A DNA stretch of 64,000 nt from Metapseudomonas otitidis. GTDB taxonomy: Bacteria; Pseudomonadota; Gammaproteobacteria; Pseudomonadales; Pseudomonadaceae. Shown one piece after another: positions 39,129-49,263 of the stretch. A model generated the notes under the pieces. That model made no database searches, was not told where the DNA came from, and saw only the letters and a list, made by a program, of their open reading frames with translations. Made by a program: the position numbers and the translations under genes. Positions within the stretch are counted from its first letter, which is position 1, and each line of letters opens with the position of its first letter. The stretch spans positions 62,001 through 126,000 of the forward strand of contig NZ_FOJP01000005.1 of assembly GCF_900111835.1 (NCBI RefSeq), in the 5' to 3' direction.

Positions 39129-39379
39129 CGAGACGCGCAAGACGTGACCGCCACCGGAAGCGGTGCGCAGCCGGAGCAGGCCGCACCACTAGGTATTGTG
39201 TTTCAGTCGTCGTGCCTTAACACGGCGACCCTAGACTTTGTAGGGCCAGGGAGGCACCTGAGTCCGACCTCTCTGCCTTGTAGTACCTACCGCCCGGCCC
39301 TGGCCGGCGCGGCGAGCTTTGTAACGGAATAACGGGTGCCCCGGCGCCCAACCAGACCTATACGAACATGGAGACCCCC

Positions 39380-42274
<2,895 letters not shown>

Positions 42275-42307
42275 CGCAGTCCCCGGCGCGGCCATCGCGT
42301 TGTTGGC

Positions 42308-42362
42308 CACTCGGCCGGACCCCATCACGTACGGACGTACGCTCAGGGGCTCCGGCCAAGTG
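42308..42362. repeat. Long imperfect hairpin between nrdA and nrdB
   Basis: The outer stem CACTCGGCCGGA (42308-42319) pairs with TCCGGCCAAGTG (42351-42362) with one mismatch. CCCC/GGGG (42320-42323/42346-42349) and CGTAC/GTACG (42328-42332/42337-42341) stack above it. It looks like an interspersed element or RNA-stability hairpin more than a terminator. Confidence 0.6.
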
Positions 42363-42418
42363 CCCGCCTAGCGCTGACTCACGCCGGAAACTGCGGCGCG
42401 GCCGCAGCCAGCCCTCCC

Positions 42419-42438
42419 CTCTCCCGCCAGCGGGAGAG
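42419..42438. repeat. REP-like palindrome upstream of nrdB
   Basis: CTCTCCCG and CGGGAGAG form an eight-pair stem around CCAG, with CCCT/AGGG-rich flanks. It resembles common intergenic repeats of pseudomonads. Copies elsewhere cannot be checked here. Confidence 0.45.
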
Positions 42439-42589
42439 AGGGATGGGTAAAGAGGGAAACCTCAAGCAGTACCGAATCCGAACAGCACGTCCACAAACCG
42501 GGCGTGCAGGCCAGGCAAAGCACCGCCGGCCAGATGATCGCTTTAGCGTGCAACCCACTTTCACGCATCCAGACACCAGGAGAGGAAAC

Positions 42590-43834
42590 ATGCTCAGCTG
42601 GGACGAATTCGACAAAGAAGACCCCACCGAAGCCAAGGCCGCGCCCGCCGTTGCCCAGGCCGCGCAGAACGCCGACAAGCTCGACGACGAAGCCGCCGGC
42701 TCCGTGCAGGACGCCCGCGCCGTATCGGCTGACGACTCCGACGCCGTCGCCCGCGCCAAGAAGGCCCTCGACGCCCTCGACATCCAGGAAGGCCTGGACG
42801 ACCTCGAAGGCGCCTCCGCACGCGTACAGGTCGGCGACAAGCAGATGATCAACGCCCGTGCCGACCTCAACCAGCTCGTACCCTTCAAGTACGACTGGGC
42901 CTGGCAGAAGTACCTGGATGGCTGCGCCAACCACTGGATGCCCCAGGAAGTGAACATGAACGCCGACATTGCCCTGTGGAAGAGCAAGGACGGCCTCAGC
43001 GAAGACGAGCGCCGCATCGTCATGCGCAACCTCGGCTTCTTCTCCACCGCCGACTCCCTGGTTGCCAACAACCTGGTACTGGCCGTGTACCGCCTGATCA
43101 CCAACCCCGAATGCCGCCAGTACATCCTGCGCCAGGCCTTCGAAGAGGCGATCCACACCCACGCCTACCAGTACTGCATCGAGTCCCTGGGCATGGATGA
43201 AGGCGAGATCTTCAACATGTACCACGAGATTCCGAGCGTCGCGAAAAAGGCCTCCTGGGGCCTCAAGTACACCCGCTCCATCTCCGATCCGCAGTTCAAC
43301 ACCGGCACCCCGGAAACCGACCGCCAGTTCCTGCGCAACCTGATCGCCTACTACTGCGTACTGGAAGGCATCTTCTTCTACTGCGGCTTCACCCAGATCC
43401 TCTCCATGGGCCGCCGCAACAAGATGACCGGCACCGCCGAGCAGTTCCAGTACATCCTGCGCGACGAATCCATGCACCTGAACTTCGGCATCGACGTGAT
43501 CAACCAGATCAAGATCGAAAACCCGCACCTGTGGGATGCCCAGATGAAGGACGAAGCCACCCAGATGATCCTCCAGGGCACCCAGCTCGAGATCGAATAC
43601 GCACGCGACACCATGCCGCGCGGCGTACTGGGCATGAACGCCGCGATGATGGAGGACTACCTCAAGTTCATCGCCAACCGCCGCCTGACCCAGATCGGCC
43701 TGAAAGAGGAATACCCGGGCACCACCAACCCGTTCCCCTGGATGAGCGAGATCATGGACCTGAAGAAAGAGAAGAACTTCTTCGAGACCCGTGTGATCGA
43801 GTATCAGACTGGTGGTGCGCTGAGCTGGGATTGA
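42590..43834 (+). CDS. nrdB: Class Ia ribonucleotide reductase, small subunit NrdB
   Basis: 414 residues from the ATG at 42590, with GAGGAAAC just before it. Ferritin-like diiron protein that makes the tyrosyl radical: ligand motifs [11 protein letters not shown] and [10 protein letters not shown], and a C-terminal tail ([10 protein letters not shown]) that docks on NrdA. An acidic, Ala-rich N-terminal extension of about 90 residues precedes the core, as in other pseudomonads. A strong terminator follows. Confidence 0.97.
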   Translation: MLSWDEFDKEDPTEAKAAPAVAQAAQNADKLDDEAAGSVQDARAVSADDSDAVARAKKALDALDIQEGLDDLEGASARVQVGDKQMINARADLNQLVPFKYDWAWQKYLDGCANHWMPQEVNMNADIALWKSKDGLSEDERRIVMRNLGFFSTADSLVANNLVLAVYRLITNPECRQYILRQAFEEAIHTHAYQYCIESLGMDEGEIFNMYHEIPSVAKKASWGLKYTRSISDPQFNTGTPETDRQFLRNLIAYYCVLEGIFFYCGFTQILSMGRRNKMTGTAEQFQYILRDESMHLNFGIDVINQIKIENPHLWDAQMKDEATQMILQGTQLEIEYARDTMPRGVLGMNAAMMEDYLKFIANRRLTQIGLKEEYPGTTNPFPWMSEIMDLKKEKNFFETRVIEYQTGGALSWD

Positions 43835-43908
43835 TTCCGGGTCAAACCATTAGGACTACTTAAAACGCTTCAACCTGATATGGATTTTCGGGGTAGCGAA
43901 GAAAGACG

Positions 43909-43933
43909 AAACCCCGCCTTGTGCGGGGTTTTT
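43909..43933 (+). terminator. Rho-independent terminator of nrdB
   Basis: AAACCCCGC (43909-43917) pairs with GCGGGGTTT (43923-43931) and a T tract continues to 43933. Confidence 0.9.
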
Positions 43934-43951
43934 ATTTTCCCAAGGTCAGTT

Positions 43952-44740
43952 ATGCGCAAATCACATACTTTTCTGTTACTGCTTTCCTTCCTGGCCAATA
44001 ACTACAGTCATGCTGACTTGCTGAAAGGCGAAGAAGAGTATGACAAAGCAATTTTAGCCTCGTCCCAACTACAGGAAATTTTGCTAGAGGAAAAAAGCCA
44101 CCCAATAGAAAAAGAAGAGTCAGCCAGGAAAGAACAACTGAGAGAAGCTATCCTCAAGAGCACTGCAACATATAAAGATAACCTGGAGACCTCTGCAAAA
44201 CTTGGCTTCGCACCAGCGCAACACCTTCTTGCCTATACCCTCACATTTGAAAAACCAAAAAACGAAAAAAGAATTTGCGAACTACTTGAACTCGCATCTC
44301 ACCAGGGCCTACTCGCCTCCAGCCTAGCCAAAAGAACTTCATGTTCCGAATCAAGGAACATTATGAAAATCATTGAGGCACAACAGAAAGCGACACACGA
44401 TATAGCCACCGGCCTATCAAGCGCCGACCCTTATTCCAGGTTTTACCCAATCCAGGCCTTCCAGCGACCTGAATGTGAAGATCTACCTTCGCTCGGCGAA
44501 AACCCCACATTGGAAGAAATGACGGCAGCACTCGCCGCTCCAAAACTAAGCCTCGCCCAGTTCACTGCGGAGGCGCACTTCATTGTTGCCCGTTATGAAA
44601 AAAACCTAGAAACCAAAGATGCACTTCAGCATCTAAGCCAAGCAGAGGAATCCGGTTGCAAAAGTCAGCATTTAGTTAATATCAAGCGCAATCTGACCAA
44701 GCGCCTTGAACAGCAAAAACTTGGTACTCAAAAGAACTAA
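43952..44740 (+). CDS. AT-rich secreted protein of unknown function
   Basis: 262 residues from the ATG at 43952 (the frame is open from 43880 but that part lies on the nrdB terminator). A signal peptide (MRKSHTFLLLLSFLANNYSHA) is followed by a helical, Lys/Glu-rich protein; LETSAKLGFAPAQHLLAYTL and LLELASHQGLLASSLAKR resemble Sel1-like helical repeats. Six or so Cys residues occur. Base composition is clearly more AT-rich than all neighbours, with many AAA and AAT codons, indicating transfer. The start lies 18 bases past the terminator T run. Function not recognised. Confidence 0.7.
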   Translation: MRKSHTFLLLLSFLANNYSHADLLKGEEEYDKAILASSQLQEILLEEKSHPIEKEESARKEQLREAILKSTATYKDNLETSAKLGFAPAQHLLAYTLTFEKPKNEKRICELLELASHQGLLASSLAKRTSCSESRNIMKIIEAQQKATHDIATGLSSADPYSRFYPIQAFQRPECEDLPSLGENPTLEEMTAALAAPKLSLAQFTAEAHFIVARYEKNLETKDALQHLSQAEESGCKSQHLVNIKRNLTKRLEQQKLGTQKN

Positions 44741-44752
44741 TCCGATTTAGTG

Positions 44753-44890
44753 CGTAGGGTGGATGACACTCTTCCCATCCACCAGCCGGCGTTGAATGCG
44801 GCACAACGGTGGATCGGTGAAACGCGATCCACCCTACCGAAGCCTGAACGTCGGGTGCCGGGGAAGGTGGAAACGAGCTTCCCGTTCACC
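44753..44890. repeat. BIME-like unit 1 (RAYT-associated)
   Basis: The unit opens with CGTAGGGTGGAT and its core ends with ATCCACCCTACC. Inside are two hairpins: GGTGGAT/ATCCACC on the left and GGTGGATCG/CGATCCACC on the right. A tail with CCTGAACGTCGGGTGCCGGG follows. Nearly the same sequence recurs 170 bases later. Confidence 0.85.
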
Positions 44891-44922
44891 TACCCTCCGC
44901 CCGCACCACGGCCAACTCGGGG

Positions 44923-45060
44923 CGTAGGGTGGATGGCGCTCTTTCCATCCACCAACCGGCGTTGAATGCGGCACAACGGTGGATCGGTAAAGCGCGATCC
45001 ACCCTACCGGGGCCTGAACGTCGGGTGCCGGGGAAGGTGGAAACGATCTTCCCGTTCACC
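44923..45060. repeat. BIME-like unit 2 (RAYT-associated)
   Basis: Second copy at exactly 170 bases from unit 1, with the same two-hairpin layout and tail, differing at a few positions. It ends 28 bases before the transposase start. Confidence 0.85.
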
Positions 45061-45088
45061 CGCACCGCCACTGACTCAAGGAGGGGTC

Positions 45089-45622
45089 ATGTCCAACTAC
45101 CGCCGCGCACGAATGCCGGGCGGCACCTACTTCTTTACCGTCAACCTGCGTGACCGGAGCAGCGACCTGCTGGTGCGCGAGATTCACCTGCTGCGCCAGA
45201 CGGTGGGCTTGGTGAAGGCGCGCCTGCCCTTCCACATCGATGCCTGGGTGGTGCTCCCCGAACACATGCATTGCCTCTGGACGCTGCCACCCGGCGACCA
45301 CGCCTTTGCCGAACGCTGGAAGGCCATCAAATTCGCCTTCTCCAAACGCCTGCCCGACACCGAACCCCGTACCGAACGGCAACGGACGCGAAAGGAGCGC
45401 GGCATCTGGCAACGCCGCTATTGGGAACATCTGATCCGCGACGACCTCGATTACCAGCGGCATTTCGATTACATCCACATCAACCCGATGAAACACGGGC
45501 ACGTCCAACAGGTTCGGGATTGGCCGTATTCCAGCTTTCACCGAGCGGTGCGGGATGGCATCTACCCGGCGGATTGGGCAGGGAACGGGGTTGATACCGA
45601 CGGAGCGCAGTGGGGCGAGTGA
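45089..45622 (+). CDS. REP-associated tyrosine transposase (RAYT, TnpA_REP)
   Basis: 177 residues, close to the usual RAYT length. The HUH metal motif is H59-M-H61 in PEHMHCLW and the catalytic Tyr is Y128 in DYIHINPMKHG; the N-terminus has the typical YRRARMPGGTYFFTVNL. Such enzymes cut single-stranded REP hairpins and are thought to spread them; they are normally single-copy and not self-mobile. BIME-like units lie on both sides. The start has a GAGGGG ribosome site. Confidence 0.9.
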   Translation: MSNYRRARMPGGTYFFTVNLRDRSSDLLVREIHLLRQTVGLVKARLPFHIDAWVVLPEHMHCLWTLPPGDHAFAERWKAIKFAFSKRLPDTEPRTERQRTRKERGIWQRRYWEHLIRDDLDYQRHFDYIHINPMKHGHVQQVRDWPYSSFHRAVRDGIYPADWAGNGVDTDGAQWGE

Positions 45623-45640
45623 GGCCTGCGCCGGGCGAGC

Positions 45641-45685
45641 CGAGCGCGGCACAGCGGTGGATCGATAAAGCGCGATCCACCCTAC
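45641..45685. repeat. Partial BIME-like unit 3
   Basis: Only the right half of the unit is present (CGAGCGCGGCACAGCGGTGG to ATCCACCCTAC), just past the transposase stop. The following 85-base spacer also occurs after unit 4. Confidence 0.8.
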
Positions 45686-45770
45686 GGGCCAAGCGCCAGA
45701 AGTCGGGCGAGGCGTGATGAGGGATCGCGGAAGCCCGGCCCACCGGCCAAGCGCCAAAAGCCATTCGGGG

Positions 45771-45855
45771 CGTAGGGTGGATGGCGCTCTTCCCATCCAC
45801 CAACCGCCGTCGAGCGCGGCACAACGGTGGATCGATAAAGCGCGATCCACCCTAC
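45771..45855. repeat. BIME-like unit 4
   Basis: A complete two-hairpin unit (CGTAGGGTGGAT to ATCCACCCTAC) 170 bases after unit 3. The spacer differs from that of units 1-2, so the two sides were amplified separately. Confidence 0.85.
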
Positions 45856-45950
45856 GGGCCATGCGCCAGGAGTAGGGCGAGGCGTGATGATGGACCGGTG
45901 AAGCCCGGCCCACCGGCCAAGCGCCGTAATCCATGCCGGGCGTAGGGTGG

Positions 45951-46022
45951 ATGGCGTTCTTCCCATCCACCATCCGGCGTCGAGCGCGGCACACCGGTGG
46001 ATCGATGAGGCGCAATCCACCC
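45951..46022. repeat. BIME-like unit 5, truncated
   Basis: Starts CGTAGGGTGGATGGCG and decays at CGCAATCCACCCGATC, 170 bases after unit 4. Confidence 0.8.
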
Positions 46023-46152
46023 GATCCCGCCCTCCCGCTTCCGCCTGACCGATCAGCCATTTCCCACGCGGTAACTGCATTGCCACCTTCCGGGTGCGCC
46101 CATAGCCTCCGTCCCCGGCGCCTAAGAAACGCTTACTCACCTAGCGGCCTGA

Positions 46153-46179
46153 CCGCTCCCGAAAGTTCAGCGGCTTTTT
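46153..46179 (+). terminator. Hairpin with T run upstream of the C4-like RNA
   Basis: CCGCT (46153-46157) pairs with AGCGG (46169-46173), followed by CTTTTTTG. It would end transcription entering from the RAYT side and insulate the next locus. Confidence 0.6.
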
Positions 46180-46204
46180 TGTGCATGCGGCACACTCGCG
46201 CACG

Positions 46205-46300
46205 CTCAAAACCTCTGTATGTCGGGAGTGGGCTAATACAAGACCCGAAAGGGGAATACGTCCGGCCCTCTAGGTGGGGTTTCTTAACTCCCGACGCCAA
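46205..46300 (+). ncRNA. C4-type antisense RNA candidate
   Basis: A perfect nine-pair closing stem (GTCGGGAGT 46221-46229 with ACTCCCGAC 46287-46295) encloses a structured region with CCCGAAAGGGG. Segment a' ACCTCTG (46211-46217) is complementary to CAGAGGT (46328-46334), which contains the ribosome site of the next gene. Segment b' CTAGGT (46270-46275) is complementary to ACCTAG (46322-46327). The two targets are contiguous and in the order expected of the C4 RNA of phages P1, P7 and P4, which silences the ant operon. The boundaries are approximate. The family assignment rests on this logic, not on a covariance search. Confidence 0.7.
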
Positions 46301-46321
46301 CAGCCCTGAGAAAGCTGTAAG

Positions 46322-46334
46322 ACCTAGCAGAGGT
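46322..46334 (+). promoter_or_regulatory. Antisense target covering the BRO-N ribosome site
   Basis: ACCTAG followed directly by CAGAGGT is complementary to the two C4-like segments upstream. AGAGG is the ribosome site for the ATG at 46336, so pairing would block translation. Confidence 0.65.
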
Positions 46335-46335
46335 A

Positions 46336-46833
46336 ATGGACATGCCCGATTCACCCTAGCTCCACGACGAGATCCTCATCCCCACCCTGTTCACCCGCCA
46401 CCGCCGCCAGCTCCGCGCACTGCTGCTGGACGACGAGCCCTGGTTCGTCCTCAACGACCTGGCGCGGCTGATCAACCGCGTCCCGCTCGACGAACGCGCG
46501 CCCCGGAACCTGGACCCGGACCAACTGCAGCCCGCCTGGGTGCGCGACAGCAGGGGCGAATATAAGCGCGAGCTGCTGGTCAGCGACTGCGGCGTCTACG
46601 CGCTGCTGATCTTCTACTACCACCCGGAGAACGGCGGCATCCGCCGCTGGATCAGCCGCGAGGTGATCCCCCGCCTGCGCGAAGAGCGCCACCCGAACGC
46701 CCTGCGCCCCTACCGCGACGTGGTGCACTGGCAGGAACGCCCGCTGGAGGTGCTGCACTGGCAGGGCCGCACCTGGCTGGATGCCAGCGAATGCCACCGC
46801 CTGCTGCAGCGACCGGCACGGGTGATCGGCTAA
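46336..46833 (+). pseudogene. BRO-N domain antirepressor-like gene with in-frame amber codon
   Basis: From the ATG at 46336, which has an AGAGG site, the frame reads MDMPDSP, a TAG (46357-46359), then LHDEILIPTLFTRHRR and a further 158 codons in all to the stop at 46831-46833. The downstream part is a BRO-N domain (LRALLLDDEPWFVLNDLARL, SDCGVYALLIFYYHPENG, IRRWISREVIPRLRE), as in phage antirepressors. No C-terminal DNA-binding domain follows. No good start lies between the TAG and the domain; the first ATG, at 46540, would lose half of it. Either a nonsense mutation or a short leader ORF with reinitiation explains this. A sequencing error is also possible. Confidence 0.72.
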
Positions 46834-47155
46834 GCCGCCGCGCCCCACGCAAAGCCCCTGCAGCCGATCCGTCGCAGGGTGCGCCTGGCAAACGGCCAAC
46901 GCCCGTTTGCACACCCCCGCTCCACACCCAACCCGCCCGGCAGACGCTCCGCCGGTAACTTCCAGACTTTCCCCACAGGGCAACGTCCTTGTCCGCCCCG
47001 GCCCCCGGCCCCTACCGTTCAGCCAGTCCGGTGCGCCCACAGGCAGGCCGGACGGCCGTGACCGGCCATGTCCTACCCATAACAAAACGGCACAGTGCGA
47101 CCCGTTCGCCGCTCAGGCGACCAGCGAGCGGGGCCAGAGCCGAGCAGGAGGAAAC
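46834..47155. other. Gap between the BRO-N gene and the sulfurylase-like gene
   Basis: 322 bases without a gene. An eight-pair hairpin (GCAAACGG 46888-46895 / CCGTTTGC 46903-46910) may end BRO-N transcription, though no T run follows. The promoter of the next gene must lie to its right; an AGGAGGAAAC ribosome site is at 47146-47155. Confidence 0.5.
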
Positions 47156-48856
47156 ATGGAACTCGCCTTCGATCGCTACCCCCAGCAACCCCACGGTGGA
47201 ACCCTGGTTAACCAGGTGGTGCCCGCCGACCGGGTCCAGGCAGAAATCGCGCGGGCACGCGCCATGCCGTCGATCCGCATCGACCTGGAGGCGGTGATCA
47301 CCATCGAGATGATCACCACCGGCGTGCTCTCGCCCAACAAGGGCTTCATGAACCAGGCCGACTACCTGTCCGTGCTGGGCAGCGGCCGGCTGGCCAACGG
47401 CGTGGTGTGGCCGGTGCCGCTGAGCTTCGCACCGGTGGGCGAGCGTAACCGCGAGGTGATCGCCGCCCTGGCGGTGGGCGATGAAGTGGCCCTGATCGAC
47501 AACCGCAACGAGCCGGTGGCCATCCTCGCCATCGAGGACATCTTCGATTACGACAAGGAAGAGCGCGCCCGCCAGCTGTTCGGCACCACCGACCGCAACC
47601 ACCCGGGGGTGGACGCCATCCACCGGCGCATGGGCGATGTGGCCCTGGGCGGCACGCTGCAGTTGCTGCAACGGGTCGACTGGGGCCCCTTCGAGTCGTT
47701 GCGTCTGGAACCCCGGGACACCTGGAAGCGCTTCTACGAGGAGCGCGGCTTCCGCTCCGTGGCCGGCTTCATCACCGGCGCCAACCCGCTGCACCGGGGC
47801 CACGAATACATCCACCGCAACGCCCTGGAAGGCATCGACGGCCTGCTGCTGCAGCCGCTGGTGGAAATGGCCAAGCGTGAATACGTGCGCCACGAGTACC
47901 GCATGCAGGCCTACCGCAACGTGCTGGAGACCTACTACCCCAAGGACCGCGCCATGCTCTCGCCGCTGCGGGTCACCTACATCTTCGCCGGCCCCCGGGA
48001 GACGGTGTTGCACGCCCTGATCATGAAGAACTACGGCTGCACCCATGCGCTGATCGGCCGCGACCACGCGGGGATCGGCAGCTACTACGACAAGTACGCC
48101 AGCCACAGCATCTTCGACCAGTTCACCCCGGACGAGCTGGGCATCGAGGTGCGCCTGTTCCACGAGGTGTTCTACTGCGTGCGCTGCGCCAGCCACGCCA
48201 CGACCGAAACCTGCCCCCACGACGAGCGCTACCGGCTGAACATCTCCGGCACCGGCATCCGCGAGATGCTGCGTCACGGCCTGGTGCCGCCCAAGGAGGT
48301 GGTACGCCCGGAGTCGGCCCTGGCGGCCATGCAGGGCATCCAGCCCAAGGGCCTGGGGGACGACGGCGAAGGCACCCTGCCGGTGGCCAAGGTGATCCAG
48401 AGCCTGTTCCCCTTCTACACCCGCTTCACCCGCCTGGGCGGCGCACCGCGCCAGCAGCCCCTGGAAGCGGAGGCCCTCACCGTGCGCGACCTGGAACTGG
48501 CCTGCCACGAGGCGCGTACCCACACCGGCGATGTCTACGACGGCGTCTACCGCGAATACACCGCCCTGCTGGACCACAACCGCAGCCTGCAACCGGCCTG
48601 GGTGGACGACGCACGCGACGCCCTGCACCGGCAGCAGCGGCGCCTGCTGGATGACCTGGACGAGAAATTCAGGCAGGCACCGGAACAGGCCTCCGACGAG
48701 TTCATGTACCAGGACCAGGCGGAAGTGCAGCGGGAACTGAGCGCCGCCCGCACGCTGCTTGACGACATCCCCGCAGCGATGGACGCCACCCGCCTCGCCA
48801 ACCGCGCCTGGAACAGCCTGCCCTACCCCCGCTACCGCGGCGCCGACGACGCCTGA
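47156..48856 (+). CDS. Divergent ATP-sulfurylase (sulfate adenylyltransferase) homologue with extra C-terminal domain
   Basis: 566 residues with an ideal AGGAGGAAAC ribosome site. N-terminal PUA-like domain (HGGTLVNQVVPADR, SPNKGFMNQADYLSVL), then the catalytic fold with NPLHRGHEY (HxxH at 213-216), LIGRDHAG, and a zinc-type cluster Cys341, Cys344, Cys353. The usual QxRNPxHRxH motif reads ITGANPLHRGH, so the Gln and Arg that hold sulfate are missing while the ATP-binding part stays. After about residue 400, where single-chain enzymes end, about 165 more residues follow. These lack an APS-kinase P-loop and look helical (EKFRQAPEQASDEFMYQDQ). No sulfur gene adjoins. Family membership is clear; the reaction is not. 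Confidence 0.8.
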   Translation: MELAFDRYPQQPHGGTLVNQVVPADRVQAEIARARAMPSIRIDLEAVITIEMITTGVLSPNKGFMNQADYLSVLGSGRLANGVVWPVPLSFAPVGERNREVIAALAVGDEVALIDNRNEPVAILAIEDIFDYDKEERARQLFGTTDRNHPGVDAIHRRMGDVALGGTLQLLQRVDWGPFESLRLEPRDTWKRFYEERGFRSVAGFITGANPLHRGHEYIHRNALEGIDGLLLQPLVEMAKREYVRHEYRMQAYRNVLETYYPKDRAMLSPLRVTYIFAGPRETVLHALIMKNYGCTHALIGRDHAGIGSYYDKYASHSIFDQFTPDELGIEVRLFHEVFYCVRCASHATTETCPHDERYRLNISGTGIREMLRHGLVPPKEVVRPESALAAMQGIQPKGLGDDGEGTLPVAKVIQSLFPFYTRFTRLGGAPRQQPLEAEALTVRDLELACHEARTHTGDVYDGVYREYTALLDHNRSLQPAWVDDARDALHRQQRRLLDDLDEKFRQAPEQASDEFMYQDQAEVQRELSAARTLLDDIPAAMDATRLANRAWNSLPYPRYRGADDA

Positions 48857-48911
48857 CCCCACACCCCACGGCAGCGCCTGCATGGGCTGCCGTGGGCATA
48901 GGTTCAGCGTC

Positions 48912-48968
48912 CCTTTCCCTCCACCAGTCAGCGACGACGCAGCGGATCGATGAAGCGCGATCCACTCT
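48912..48968. repeat. Decayed RAYT-type repeat copy
   Basis: CCTTTCCCTCCACCAGTCAG and GCGGATCGATGAAGCGCGAT followed by CCACTCTC match the right part of the BIME-like units near 45-46 kb with several changes. It shows that the element also sits outside the main array. Confidence 0.6.
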
Positions 48969-49130
48969 CCGCCTGGGATCACCAGGGCAATTACCTGGCG
49001 CTACCGGTGGTGGTCGGCTGAGGCCACCCCATCCCCTCCCTCACGCAATGACCCGGCAGGGCCGATCGGTGTAGATGCAGCCCGTCTGAAAGGCACGTCC
49101 ATGGTGTTTGCAGGGCTCCCGCCGCCAATT

Positions 49131-49143
49131 GTTACTGTATAAC
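49131..49143. promoter_or_regulatory. Zur-like box without an obvious gene
   Basis: GTTACTGTATAAC, within TTGTTACTGTATAACAT, has the GTTA-N5-TAAC Zur dyad. No convincing start codon follows on either strand; the next gene is a LysR regulator about 465 bases to the right. Confidence 0.6.
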
Positions 49144-49219
49144 ATCCCACCCTCCACACCTCCGGGATCAGGGAAACCGACCGGGGATCGGAGGGAATAC
49201 CGAGTAACCATCCAGGAAA

Positions 49220-49263
49220 GAGGGATTGATAAACCCGCACGAATCATCCCTCCATTTATCAAT
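49220..49263. other. Overlapping, mutually exclusive inverted repeats
   Basis: GAGGGAT (49220-49226) can pair with ATCCCTC (49246-49252). ATTGATAAA (49225-49233) can pair with TTTATCAAT (49255-49263). The left arms share two bases, so both cannot form fully at once. Confidence 0.5.

Larger units (their letters stand above)
38674..39379. other. nrdA upstream regulatory region
   Basis: 706 bases without a gene. It holds a solitary NrdR-like palindrome (38768-38783), a DnaA box (38915-38923), a tandem NrdR-like pair (38962-39008), a GC-rich leader with an eight-pair hairpin (39108-39128) and a third, weaker NrdR-like site (39186-39201). Confidence 0.7.
42275..42589. other. nrdA-nrdB spacer with two inverted repeats
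   Basis: 315 bases without a gene. It holds a long multi-tier hairpin (42308-42362) and a second, REP-like palindrome (42419-42438, CTCTCCCG/CGGGAGAG). Neither is followed by a T run, so read-through into nrdB is likely. Confidence 0.6.
44741..45088. other. Gap filled by two tandem repeat units before the RAYT gene
   Basis: 348 bases made almost wholly of two 170-bp units described in the repeat entries. A GAGGGG ribosome site at 45081-45086 precedes the transposase ATG. Confidence 0.7.
45623..46335. other. Gap with repeat units, a terminator and the C4-like RNA
   Basis: 713 bases without a protein gene. It contains three further repeat units (45641-46022), a terminator-like hairpin (46153-46179) and the C4-like antisense RNA (46205-46300) with its target just before the BRO-N start. 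Confidence 0.7.

Noticed and set aside
39010-39379. A cobalamin riboswitch in the nrdA leader
   Set aside because: The conserved B12-box elements were not found, and nrdA is a class Ia enzyme that does not need B12.
44993-45680. The RAYT gene being an insertion of exactly four repeat periods
   Set aside because: The distance is 678, two bases short of 680, and no repeat traces are seen inside the gene; treated as coincidence.
44753-46022. A CRISPR array
   Set aside because: Units are 170 bases apart with internal hairpins and repeated spacers; no cas genes. The 174-bp array at 56969 is excluded for the same reasons.
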